NCBI GenBank assembly: GCA_905479015.1
Contig: CAJQKV010000029.1
Span: 1 to 45,460, forward strand
Origin: an uncultured Cyclobacteriaceae bacterium
Lineage (GTDB): Bacteria > Bacteroidota > Bacteroidia > Cytophagales > Cyclobacteriaceae
Direction: 5' to 3'
Length of the DNA: 45,460 bases
Shown here: positions 34,342-44,000 of the stretch, piece after piece
How positions within the stretch are numbered: position 1 is the stretch's first letter
How the letters are laid out: each line of letters starts with the position of its first letter
Program-made: the position numbers and the translations under genes
Notes under the pieces: generated by a model
Seen by the model: only the letters and a program-made list of their open reading frames with translations
What the model was told of the DNA's origin: nothing
The model's database searches: none

Positions 34342-35964
34342 ATGCAAAAATTGAATAATAAAGGATTTTTCCAAAACCTAAAATATGACTTCCCTGCCGG
34401 TGTTGTGGTGACGTTGGTCGCGATTCCTCTTTGTCTAGGAATCTCCCTAGCCTCAGGCGCACCCTTATTTTCCGGACTTGTAGCTGGAATTATTGGGGGT
34501 GTCATTGTCGCCCTCATCAGTGGATCTGCTCTGGGGGTAAGTGGTCCTGCAGCTGGATTAGCAGTTATCGTATTTGCAGCTATTGAAGAGTTGGGATCTT
34601 TTGAGTCTTTTTTACTAGCTGTTATTGTAGCGGGAGTCGTTCAAATAATATTGGGTCTGTTAAAAGCAGGTATCATTGCTTATTTTTTCCCATCCTCCGT
34701 TATCAAGGGAATGCTGTCGGGTATCGGTATAGTGATATTTTTAAAACAAATACCCCATGCATTTGGCTATGATGCCGATCCAGAAGGAGATTTGGGATTT
34801 TTTCAAAAAGATGGCCATAATACGCTTAGTGAGTTGACGGTAATTTGGGATTTTTTTAGTCTGGGTCCTGTCATCATCTCCGTTTTATCACTTTTGGTAC
34901 TGATCATATGGGAACAAGCTTTTGTGAAAAAATATACTTTCTTCAAACTGATCCAAGGTCCACTTGTAGTGGTGAGTTTGGGTATTGGGTTGAACTTGTT
35001 GTTTCGAAATTGGCCCGATTTGAATTTATTGGTCACTCAGGTAGTGGATATCCCGGTAGCCAATTCTTTTGGTGAGTTTCTAGGACAATTTGCATCTCCT
35101 GATTTCACGCAATTGGGAAATCCGCGGATTTATATTTTGGGAGTGACCATCGCTGTAGTAGCCAGTCTTGAAACCTTGTTATGTCTGGAAGCGACAGATA
35201 AATTAGATCCTTACAAGCGCGTGGCTCCTCCCAATAAGGAATTGGTGGCTCAAGGGATCGGTAATGTCGTTGCTGGATTTATAGGTGGACTTCCTTTGAC
35301 GCAAGTCATCGTGAGGAGTTCTACCAATATCCAATCTGGGGGTAGAACCAAAGCATCTGCTTTTTTTCATGGAGTCTTGATGTTGATTTGTGTGGTGTTA
35401 TTACCGGGGGTAATCAATTTGATCCCTTTAGCGAGTCTTGCAGCCATTCTATTGGTAGTGGGCTATAAGTTGGCGAGCTTCAATGTACTCAAACAAGTAT
35501 ACAAAATGGGGCGGGCGGAATTCATTCCCTTTATTATGACCATCTTGGGGATCGTTTTTACCGACTTATTGACAGGTATATCTATTGGGCTTGTATTGGC
35601 GATATTTCATATTTTATGGAACAATTACAAAGCGGCTTATTTTTTCGATGCTGACTCTTATGTACCCGGTGAGCCCATTAAAATTCAATTGTCTGAATCT
35701 GTTACTTTTCTTAACAAAGCGGGAATTTCTAAGGCCCTCACAGAATTACCTGACGGTAGCACTGTGATGATTGATGCTAGTAAAACCGTAAGTATTCATC
35801 CTGATGTGATAGAGATCATTTCAAATTTTGAGGCATCTGCCGAAAACAGAAGTATTTCTGTGAATTGGACAGGGTTAGCCCAGGAAAAAAATAAAAATGC
35901 CCAAAACAGTTTATTTGAGACCATTAAAAAGCACAATACAATAATTGAAACTAAAGAAATTTAA
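34342..35964 (+). CDS. SulP family inorganic anion transporter (bicarbonate transporter candidate)
   Basis: A 540-residue inner-membrane carrier with about 10-14 helices (residues 15-430) and a C-terminal STAS-like domain (about 440-540). SulP signatures are LKYDFPAGVVVTLVAIPLCL at the N-terminus, LGVSGPAAGLAVIVFA, and FIGGLPLTQVIVRSSTNIQS in the second half. The STAS part has KAGISKALTELPDGSTVMID. SulP proteins move sulfate, bicarbonate, dicarboxylates or other anions. A beta-carbonic anhydrase begins 10 bases downstream. SulP-carbonic anhydrase pairing is a known association interpreted as bicarbonate or CO2 handling, which I favour over sulfate. Confidence 0.92.
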   Translation: MQKLNNKGFFQNLKYDFPAGVVVTLVAIPLCLGISLASGAPLFSGLVAGIIGGVIVALISGSALGVSGPAAGLAVIVFAAIEELGSFESFLLAVIVAGVVQIILGLLKAGIIAYFFPSSVIKGMLSGIGIVIFLKQIPHAFGYDADPEGDLGFFQKDGHNTLSELTVIWDFFSLGPVIISVLSLLVLIIWEQAFVKKYTFFKLIQGPLVVVSLGIGLNLLFRNWPDLNLLVTQVVDIPVANSFGEFLGQFASPDFTQLGNPRIYILGVTIAVVASLETLLCLEATDKLDPYKRVAPPNKELVAQGIGNVVAGFIGGLPLTQVIVRSSTNIQSGGRTKASAFFHGVLMLICVVLLPGVINLIPLASLAAILLVVGYKLASFNVLKQVYKMGRAEFIPFIMTILGIVFTDLLTGISIGLVLAIFHILWNNYKAAYFFDADSYVPGEPIKIQLSESVTFLNKAGISKALTELPDGSTVMIDASKTVSIHPDVIEIISNFEASAENRSISVNWTGLAQEKNKNAQNSLFETIKKHNTIIETKEI

Positions 35965-35974
35965 ATTTAAGATT

Positions 35975-36616
35975 ATGATAAACAATATTGATAATACGGG
36001 TATCCAGACGGCAGAAAGTCAGGCCACCATTACTCCAGAAATGGCTATTGAATTATTGAAAAAAGGAAATCAGCGTTTTGTAGCTAATCAGACTATTCAA
36101 AGAGATATCTCTACGCAAGTGGCACAAACAGGAACCGGTCAATACCCCTTTGCTGCTGTTTTGGGTTGTATTGATTCTAGGGTACCTGCTGAATATGTCT
36201 TTGATCAGGGAATTGGTGACATATTCAATGCGCGTGTAGCGGGAAATTTTGTGAATACGGATATACTAGGCAGTTTAGAATTTGCTTGTAAAGCAGCAGG
36301 CTCTAAGGCAATTGTAGTCTTAGGACACAGCAGTTGTGGAGCGGTAAAAGGAGCTTGCGATCATGTAGAGCTCGGTAACTTAACTCATATGCTTGCTAAT
36401 ATTCAGCCGGCCATGGATGCGGTAACTGGGGACTATGAAGATAAAAGTTCAAAGAACGCGGCTTATGTACAAGACGTTGCTGATAGAAATGTAGCCCTTA
36501 CTGTAGCTAAAATTAAAAGTGATAGTCCTGTGCTCAACGAACTTTACAAAAATGGAGAAATAGATATTGTTGGAGCCATGTATGATGTGCATACTGGAGT
36601 CGTTTCATTTATATAA
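35975..36616 (+). CDS. Beta-class carbonic anhydrase
   Basis: Interconverts CO2 and bicarbonate. From the ATG at 35975 (MINNIDNTG) it has 213 residues. Zinc-site residues are all present: Cys65 and Asp67 in GCIDSR (with Arg69 forming the catalytic dyad), His118 and Cys121 in GHSSCGAVKGAC. Other family segments are FDQGIGDIFNARVAGN and GALYDVHTG-like GAMYDVHTG near the C-terminus. No signal peptide, so it is cytoplasmic. The frame is open back to an upstream codon at 35945 overlapping the SulP gene, but the later start fits the fold. It probably supplies or consumes the bicarbonate carried by the SulP protein. Confidence 0.94.
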   Translation: MINNIDNTGIQTAESQATITPEMAIELLKKGNQRFVANQTIQRDISTQVAQTGTGQYPFAAVLGCIDSRVPAEYVFDQGIGDIFNARVAGNFVNTDILGSLEFACKAAGSKAIVVLGHSSCGAVKGACDHVELGNLTHMLANIQPAMDAVTGDYEDKSSKNAAYVQDVADRNVALTVAKIKSDSPVLNELYKNGEIDIVGAMYDVHTGVVSFI

Positions 36617-36621
36617 TTTCT

Positions 36622-37308
36622 ATGCGTACTGGCCCAAAGATTAAGCTCCTCGTACTCCTATTTTTTGCTACTTTCTCGGCTTTTTCTCAGTCGGATGAAA
36701 TGGGAAATTGGCTGATGTATTTCGGGCAAAATAAGATAAAGGAACGTTGGAGTCTTCATACGGAAGTTCAATACCGTAATCATACGCTCGCACCTGTCAA
36801 TATCGAACAGCTCTTGTTACGAGGAGGGTTGAATTACCATTTGGCTCCTCATGCTTTAGTGACGGCAGGGTACGGTTATGTGACTTCTTACGATGAAGCG
36901 GATTCGAGCACGCCTTTGTCCAAAGAACACCGTGTATGGCAGCAGTTTATTTTAACCAACGCAGTAGGTCGTGTTAAGTTTGAACATCGCTACCGCGTGG
37001 AGCAGAGATGGGTCAGTGGTGATTATAAAAATCGTTTGCGTTATCGATTGATGTTGACGGTGCCACTCAATCGGAAAGTAATGGAGCCAGGAACGGTATT
37101 TTTAGGGGTCTATGATGAAATTTTCGTGAATACCGAGCAAACATTTTTTGATAGGAATAGATTATATGGAGCTTTGGGATATCAATTTAAACCGGAGTTG
37201 GCCGTTCAGGTCGGTATGCTCTATCAAAGAGTCAATGCTTATGGCAAAAAATATCTACAGTTGGCTTTGATATATAATCCAGATTTAAGGAAGAACTCAA
37301 AGAATTAA
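36622..37308 (+). CDS. DUF2490 family outer-membrane protein
   Basis: A 228-residue exported beta-barrel protein. The signal peptide is residues 1-23 (IKLLVLLFFATFSAFSQ). The mature part has the DUF2490 pattern: MGNWLMYFGQNKI, RWSLHTEVQYRNH, VTAGYGYVTSY, RVWQQFILTNAV, KFEHRYRVEQRW and NRLRYRLMLTVPL. The family is common in Bacteroidota; its function is unknown and it may be a small outer-membrane channel. It starts 5 bases after the carbonic anhydrase stop, so it belongs to the same transcript. Its repeated presence beside such genes would suggest a porin for the anion used by SulP. Confidence 0.85.
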   Translation: MRTGPKIKLLVLLFFATFSAFSQSDEMGNWLMYFGQNKIKERWSLHTEVQYRNHTLAPVNIEQLLLRGGLNYHLAPHALVTAGYGYVTSYDEADSSTPLSKEHRVWQQFILTNAVGRVKFEHRYRVEQRWVSGDYKNRLRYRLMLTVPLNRKVMEPGTVFLGVYDEIFVNTEQTFFDRNRLYGALGYQFKPELAVQVGMLYQRVNAYGKKYLQLALIYNPDLRKNSKN

Positions 37309-37330
37309 AAAAGAACCTTACATCTGGATT
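37276..37330. terminator. Long hairpin between convergent genes (terminator candidate)
   Basis: AATCCAGAT-T-TAAGG (37276-37290) pairs with CCTTA-C-ATCTGGATT (37316-37330), 14 paired bases with one mismatch and a 25-base loop, followed by TTTATATTTAT. The left arm is inside the last codons of the DUF2490 gene. It could stop transcription of the SulP cassette and shield it from the convergent amidohydrolase gene. Confidence 0.5.
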
Positions 37331-37337
37331 TTTATAT

Positions 37338-38792
37338 TTATCGTTTGGCGAGCTTCCCGAGCATCTCATCTAAATTGGAACGACCCATATAATGGCCTTG
37401 CTTAATCACGGCATCGATCTTTTGCGTATTTTTAATATCATCTAATGGATTGGCATCTAATATCAGAAGATCTGCCCACATGGCTTCTTTTACGGCCCCC
37501 AACTCATTTTCTAGATGGAAGTATTTCGCTGGATTGATCGTAGCGGTTTGGAGTGCCTCCAGGGGGGGGAGACCTGCCTTCACCAATACCTCCAATTCTT
37601 CATGTAAACTTCTGCCTGGAGTGAGGTAAAAAATGGGACAATCGGTCCCAGCCATTATTTCAATACCGGTGCGGTGCACTTGGCCCACCATGTTGATAAA
37701 CCATTGGGTGTAGGTTTCATTGAAAAGAGTAGGTGAAGTAGCCAGCAGCTGATCAATTTCTTTTTTCCAACTGAGCTCAATGGCTTCGGGTAAATATTTA
37801 AAAGTTTCTTGCCATTCGGGACGTGCAAAAGGTCTTTCCGTAAATCCAGTAGCCAAGGCTAATGTAGGTATTTGCCAGGTATCATTTTTGGCCAAGACAT
37901 CGAGTACTTCTTGTGCCCTTTGAGGGTCGTAATTTGCAATGGCTAAGGGTCTTTGTAAGGCATGTATTTTGGAGCGGAGAATGCCGCCAATATCCTTTTT
38001 GCCTAGCGCCAGAATCTCTTGACGTTGTGCTAATAATTCATCTGAGTTAGCGGCGCACGAGAGTTCGAGATTTCTCATATGTTCCATACTGTTTAAGCCC
38101 GCATTGGAAGCTGAAATAACATCCATACTCAAGGGTACATGACCTGTTACATTTAATCCTTTTTGCTTTGCCAATCTCATAATCTCTTCAAATTGTTCTG
38201 GGGTCAGCATTTCATAGGCCTTGAGTAGATCTACGCCCATACTGTCTAACTCATTTACTTTATTGCGGACCTCTGAAACTGTAGCTAAACCAACCGATAA
38301 GGGTGGGTGTTCATGATCACTTCCATCGTACACATTGGGCATTCCGTCTAGGAGTGGGCCGGCGATCATGACGCGCGGACTGGAGGTAGGATTTTGGAGT
38401 GATTTCTTTTTCCATGCACTTGTAAAATTGATTTCACCTCCTGTATCTCTGACACTGGTAATTCCATAAGCCAAAAAAAGATCAAACATACTGGGGGCCA
38501 TCTCTTCTATATAGGCAAAATGTACATGAGCATCCCATAAACCAGGCATTAAAAACTTATCTGTACCATCTATGATGGTATTCTTGGATGATAGATTTAT
38601 TTGATCAGCAGGGAGGACTTGAAGAATTTTACCTTCTTTGATGATAACTGTTTGATGTTCTATTAGGCCTACCTCGGGGTCAATGATGGATATATTATCA
38701 ATGCATAATGCATCTTCAAAATAGGAATCGGGGGTGTTACAACGGGTTGTTATTAACAAAAAAAAGCAGAGAAAGGAACTTAAATATTTCAT
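37338..38792 (-). CDS. Amidohydrolase family lipoprotein (imidazolonepropionase/dipeptidase-like)
   Basis: A metal-dependent hydrolase of about 484 residues. The ATG at 38790-38792 gives MKYLSSFLCFFLLITTRC with a probable lipid-attached Cys; an ATG three codons earlier (38801) is equally possible. The amidohydrolase signature is LWDAHVHF (HxH, about 90). Further metal or active-site segments are LLKAYEM, GHVPLSMD, SMEHMRNLE and AGTDCPIF (Asp), and the end is LQTATINPAKYF...ADLLILDANPL. This group includes Xaa-Pro and other dipeptidases acting outside the cytoplasm; the substrate is unknown. It lies 67 bases downstream of a second exported peptidase-like gene on the same strand. Confidence 0.88.
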   Translation of the reverse strand: MKYLSSFLCFFLLITTRCNTPDSYFEDALCIDNISIIDPEVGLIEHQTVIIKEGKILQVLPADQINLSSKNTIIDGTDKFLMPGLWDAHVHFAYIEEMAPSMFDLFLAYGITSVRDTGGEINFTSAWKKKSLQNPTSSPRVMIAGPLLDGMPNVYDGSDHEHPPLSVGLATVSEVRNKVNELDSMGVDLLKAYEMLTPEQFEEIMRLAKQKGLNVTGHVPLSMDVISASNAGLNSMEHMRNLELSCAANSDELLAQRQEILALGKKDIGGILRSKIHALQRPLAIANYDPQRAQEVLDVLAKNDTWQIPTLALATGFTERPFARPEWQETFKYLPEAIELSWKKEIDQLLATSPTLFNETYTQWFINMVGQVHRTGIEIMAGTDCPIFYLTPGRSLHEELEVLVKAGLPPLEALQTATINPAKYFHLENELGAVKEAMWADLLILDANPLDDIKNTQKIDAVIKQGHYMGRSNLDEMLGKLAKR

Positions 38793-38859
38793 ATCTATCA
38801 TTATTAATTAGTAAAACATGTGGGACCCCATCTTATAATCATTTAGAGCGGGACAGCAC

Positions 38860-40719
38860 TTAACTTTTTTCGCCTGCCCCTTGAGTGGTGATCCAGTTAT
38901 TAATTTTCTTTTCAAGTACAATCAAAGGGAGACTGCCTGTATTGAGCACTTGATCATGAAATGCTTTAATATCAAATTTTTCGCCTAATTTTTTTTTCGC
39001 TCTAGATCTCAATTCTTGGATCTTGAGTTGACCTATTTTATAGGAAAGGGCTTGTCCTGGAGTGGCCATATAACGCTCAATTTCAGAAATGATGGAGGCT
39101 TCGGACTCCGCTTCATGATCGAGGGAATACTGAATGGCTTGTGCTCTGGTCCACCCTTTTCCATGAATACCGGTATCTACTACCAACCGGATGGCTCGGT
39201 GCATTTCCATACTGAGCATACCAAAATATTGAATGGGATCTTGGTAAAGCCCGAGTTCACGGCCCAAGGATTCGGCATAAAGTGCCCAGCCTTCAACGAA
39301 AACCCCAAGACTTTCAGGATGAAGAAATGCAGGCAACTGTTTATTCTCTTGTTGAAGCGAGAGCTGGTAATGGTGACCGGGTATGGCTTCATGCAGAAAT
39401 AAGGCTTCATCGGCATATTTGTTGTAGTGCGTTACGTCAGGAATAGGCACATAGAAGATACCTGAACGCGAAGCATCTTTTGATCCAGGAACATATTCTG
39501 CGCTGGCAGAAGCCTCTCTAAAAGCTTCTGTACGTCTCACCTCAAACGTGGCTTTGGGTTTCAAGTTAAAAAGAGCGCTCAGGGAATCTCCCACTCGCCA
39601 TTTAATCTCATCAAAATGTTGAATGACTTGTTCTGGTTGGGTGAAGGGCATTTGTTTTGGACTGTTTCTGATAAATTCAAAAAAGTCTTTAATGTCCCCA
39701 TTAAAACCCATACTTTTTTTAGCTTTTTCCATTTCGGACAAAATACGATCGACCTCTGTGAGTCCTTTATTATGAATTTCATCAATGGTAAGATCGGTCG
39801 TTGTATGAAGACGAACCAGATATTGATAGGTCTCTAATCCACCGGGAAGACTTCCCAGACCTGAGGTACTTCTAGATTTAGGTAAGTATTCATTTTTTAA
39901 GAAGGCTCTTAATTCTCGGTATTTGGGTTTAAGCTCTTCATTGATCATGTTACGATATGCCGTGGCCAATCGATCGCTTTCTACTGAATTGAAATAGGTG
40001 GGCATATTTTTAATGGGGGTATAGAACAAATGACTTTCAATAGATTCCGTGATGAAAGGTTCCAATTGAGGAAGCACTTTTTGAACCAGAGATTTTGGCA
40101 AAACGATGCCTTGGCTCATACCCAATTTCATTTTGATGATACAGGTATCTAAAAAAGTGAGGTAATCGGTCGTGCGTTGTAACCATTGATCATAATCTTC
40201 AATGGTTTCGAAAGGATGTACACTGTTGCCAGCCGCTAATTGGGCAACATACAAGTGTAAGGATTGAACTTGTATTAGGGGCATTAACTCGAAGCTAGGC
40301 AGGTTGTACATGGGAGAGGCCATGGTGACAAGAGGTTGTAAAAGTCCGGCTCTTTTTATGGAACAATCCCATCGCATGGTCTGTATGCTGAGCCATTGAC
40401 TGGAAGTTACGGAGGTAGCGTCAAAAGTACCCAAAGTATCTAAGTACAGGTCATATTGTCCTTTTAGATAATCCTGATAATCAGATGAAATATAATTTGC
40501 AATTTTATTATTGTAGCTTTTTTCGCCTGCCTTAGTAGCTTCAATGGGATTGATCTGTTGTTTGAAGGTATGGTAAGATTGAAAGATATCATCGATAGAA
40601 CGGAAACTATTTTCTGATGTATTGCTTTGATGGCACCCTAAAGTGAATAACAGACTTCCTACAATAAGGAACGAGAGTAGGTTAGACTGAGTCAATAGCA
40701 AAGAATTTAAAAATTTCAT
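38860..40719 (-). CDS. DUF885 family metallopeptidase-like lipoprotein
   Basis: A 619-residue lipoprotein (lipobox FTLGC at about residue 29). The DUF885 hallmark is HEAIPGHH at 443-450, a HExxxGHH variant of the zinc motif. It is followed by FVEGWALYAE about 30 residues later with the further Glu ligand, and DTGIHGKGWTRAQAIQY. The C-terminal part ATPGQALSYKIGQLKI is also typical. DUF885 proteins are regarded as gluzincin-like peptidases, largely uncharacterised. With the next gene, another exported hydrolase, it may process peptides in the periplasm. Confidence 0.9.
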   Translation of the reverse strand: MKFLNSLLLTQSNLLSFLIVGSLLFTLGCHQSNTSENSFRSIDDIFQSYHTFKQQINPIEATKAGEKSYNNKIANYISSDYQDYLKGQYDLYLDTLGTFDATSVTSSQWLSIQTMRWDCSIKRAGLLQPLVTMASPMYNLPSFELMPLIQVQSLHLYVAQLAAGNSVHPFETIEDYDQWLQRTTDYLTFLDTCIIKMKLGMSQGIVLPKSLVQKVLPQLEPFITESIESHLFYTPIKNMPTYFNSVESDRLATAYRNMINEELKPKYRELRAFLKNEYLPKSRSTSGLGSLPGGLETYQYLVRLHTTTDLTIDEIHNKGLTEVDRILSEMEKAKKSMGFNGDIKDFFEFIRNSPKQMPFTQPEQVIQHFDEIKWRVGDSLSALFNLKPKATFEVRRTEAFREASASAEYVPGSKDASRSGIFYVPIPDVTHYNKYADEALFLHEAIPGHHYQLSLQQENKQLPAFLHPESLGVFVEGWALYAESLGRELGLYQDPIQYFGMLSMEMHRAIRLVVDTGIHGKGWTRAQAIQYSLDHEAESEASIISEIERYMATPGQALSYKIGQLKIQELRSRAKKKLGEKFDIKAFHDQVLNTGSLPLIVLEKKINNWITTQGAGEKS

Positions 40720-40998
40720 AGATCAATATAAGCATTTTTTGAATTTTAAGAGCCTTATGGTCTCCACGTTCTACTATTGATCTTCTTTAAAGCGCTCTAT
40801 AGTGGGTTCGATTTGGGATATATGCTACAGCTTGCAAGATGGCATTGTACGCTAACATTTTTGCCCGTTTTCATTAATTTAGATGGATTCTCTTTTCGTC
40901 AGGAGACGAATGATCCTTAATTCCCCATGGCGTTTTTTGGGGCTTTATTTAATCAAATGAGATGAGGTATGAGGGGTTATCCAAGGTAGACAACCAAT
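40720..40998. other. Intergenic region with no recognised content
   Basis: About 280 bases upstream of the DUF885 gene. No coding frame, RNA or repeat was recognised. No exact TAnnTTTG element was found for the minus-strand gene. Confidence 0.4.
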
Positions 40999-41045
40999 AA
41001 ATTTGAGGGGGATATGCTAATTACCAGACGTACCCCCTCAAATTT
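40999..41045 (-). terminator. Hairpin after the giant secreted-protein gene
   Basis: AAATTTGAGGGGG (40999-41011) and CCCCCTCAAATTT (41033-41045) are exact 13-base inverted arms with a 21-base spacer, beginning 11 bases after the stop codon of the minus-strand gene. The stem is strong but the following run is only TTTATTGG, so it may act more as a 3'-end stabiliser than a classic terminator. Confidence 0.6.
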
Positions 41046-41055
41046 TATAGTTTTG

Positions 41056-44000
41056 TTATTCCTTAATTACTTTAGTATTGAAAACCTGACCCGATTGGTC
41101 TTGTATTTTCATTAAATAAACACCTTTATTTAATTTACTGAGGTCTACTTGGGTCTTTTTGGAAGACATTACTCTTTTCCCAGAAAGCTCGAATATCACC
41201 GCTTTATCAAAATTGTTGATGTTGATCTGGATCTGATCTGTCGCTGGGTTTGGATAAAAGAGATTACTCTTTTTGCTCATACCCAATGTTGTATCATCTT
41301 CCGGGGTAACATTTATTGTTATGTCCGCAGTGGCGGTCAATTCACCATCGGAAACCTCAATACTTAATGTGAACAGGGGGGTAATAGTGTAATCTACTTC
41401 ACCACTTTTGGCTACGGTCAATTTTCCATCTGTACTTCCTATGGCAAAAGCATCTTCTGTATTACCACTTTTAATGACATAGGTAAGTGGATCGTTATCC
41501 TCATCACTGGCTGTGACCGTTCCAACCAATGTGCCGTCTGCCGCTTTATTAGCTACTGAAAAAGTAGCCGTTGAGATGGTTGGGGCTGAATTATTTGTTT
41601 CACCTGAGTTGAGTGATGCCAGGCCATTCCACTCAACTTCAAAAAGATTGGCCCCCTTTGATCCCTCATCGATCCACATGGGACCTTGACTATCCGATAT
41701 GTAGGCTTTGTCACCATCAATGAATATACCATCACCTCTAGATATCCCTACAGAAGCGGGTATGGTAATGGAATGGGTTAAGGCACCCGCGCTTGTGTAA
41801 GCATATAAATATTGATCGCCATTGGTAACGGTGCCACAAAATACAAGTAATGCCTCTTCGTCAGTATCATAAAATAATCCACTGGGGGAATTGAGTACAG
41901 AAAATGAATTGATCTTAGTCACGGTACAGGTACTGGGATTGACACAGTTGTCAATAGCGAGATCTACTTCATGGATCTCTTTATCTTCTTGAATACCCAC
42001 ATAAAAATAGCCATTGGTAGGATTGAAAGCGATGGCTTCTATGCCCTTATCGGTCGGTGTACTGACATCGATATTGGCCAGATTCCATTGCTTTTTGATG
42101 TCTCCGGTAGCGAGCTCAATTTGGTAGATATAATTGTACTCATCTCCAACATATATATAAGTTTCACCTCCATCAGGACCAAAGGTCAGGCCTTCCATGT
42201 CTACTTCATGATCTATGGTTACACCGTTAACTTTTGAAGCATTTGCTGTGTTAGAAACACCATAATAGGGCCAACGCTCTTCTATTTCATCTGAGGCTAA
42301 TCCTGCTTTGATGATACTTTTGGGATAATAACTGGTATAATCATCTTGGTTGGCTGGATGCACACCATTAACGGCAAAATAAGAATTGCCTGATACGACC
42401 ACACCACTGTTTCTAAAGTAGGTATCGATGCCTGCACCATCACCATTGGTTACTGCCGCAGCAGTTGCTAGAGCAAAGGTGTTCAATACATTGGGTGTCC
42501 AAGTGATTTCAGTAACGGTAGATCCATCATCTCCTTCTGAGACATTCACCGTAAAGGTGGCACTGGCACTTAATGCACCATCTGAAACCTGAACGTTCAG
42601 GCTGAAGCTAGGATTGGTTGTATAAGCTACTTGGGCACTTGTGGCTACGGTCAATTTCCCATCTGTACTTCCTATAGCAAAGGCATCTCCGGTATTGCCA
42701 CTGGTAATGGAGTACGTAAGCGCATCACCATCCGTATCACTGGCTGTAATCGTTCCTACCAGCGTACCGTCAGCGGCTCCATCGGCTACGGAAAAAGTAG
42801 CTGCAGTGATGGTTGGAGTAGAATTATTTGTTTCGACGGCATCGTATGAGGCGCCGGCATATCTGGCTATTGCATCAGTTTTTAATTGACCGGTCTTCAC
42901 CTCTAATAACCCAGGAATATCATTGACCTTCCCTTTCCATGCTCCGACCAATAAAAATCTTTGATCAAAAGTAACGGCATTATTGCCTGTGCTGCTTACC
43001 TCTTGGGTATGTGCATGATAATGGAAGCCAAAATCATCACCATGATCATGTCCTCCGTATTCGTCCAACGCGATACTGTATCCCTCCATCGTACCGTAAT
43101 TTTCTTCATACCTACCAAACAAGGCCACTCCGTCATAGGCCATACCAATGAGGGGTGGGTGGTTGCGTCCTTCGTAATCAGCGAGGTTATAAAGGTTGAT
43201 TCCATTCTTACTATAAGAATGGCCGTCTGCATGGTAGTGCAACTCCATTCCTCTGCCTACATGTATTCCTCCGTGAGTGATTTCTGCCGCATTTGAAGCA
43301 TGGAGCAAGGTATTGTTTAAAGAAGGGTACATAGGAACGCCATCCACAGCTACACCATTTGAGCTTAGACTGGCATAATTATACACGGTTTGGGTAGTTG
43401 CACCGGCATCTTCTCCCAAATCTCCATAGGCACTCAAATCATTATCAGACAGCGCATCTATTAATCCATAATTTTTGAGAGGTACTTTCATCAAATAAGA
43501 AGCCCCCTTGGTAGTTCGGGTCACGGATTGCTCTTCATATCCTCCGCCTTCACCGTCTCCGGGAGGTCTGCTGACATCAATCAATTGATTGGGTCGAGTA
43601 GAAGCAGCAAAGCTCGCAGTTACTAAAAAAGGGTGGGGCACTCCAGAGTCATCTGTGGCATTGGTGAAATACACGTATTTATTGGTGCGGTCGCCTAAGG
43701 TAGCACCATATACATCTGTTGAAGCAATGGTATGCGAGAGCATATTTTCACGTAATGCCAAATAAAATGCTTTTGGATACCTTAGTTCTGCTCCGGCATT
43801 GGTTAACGTAGTTTCTATCGCGTCGAGTATGCTAGAAGCTGCGGTAGCTGCAGCAGTCGTTGCATCTAATTGTGCATGATAAGCATCATCAAGGTCCTTA
43901 CTTAAATCTGAGAAACCGGTTGAGGTCGGATTGATACTTTCTGGAAAAGCAGCCCAGGCATTGGGCTGATAGGAGGTGGATGCAGGGTTAAAATCAGAAC

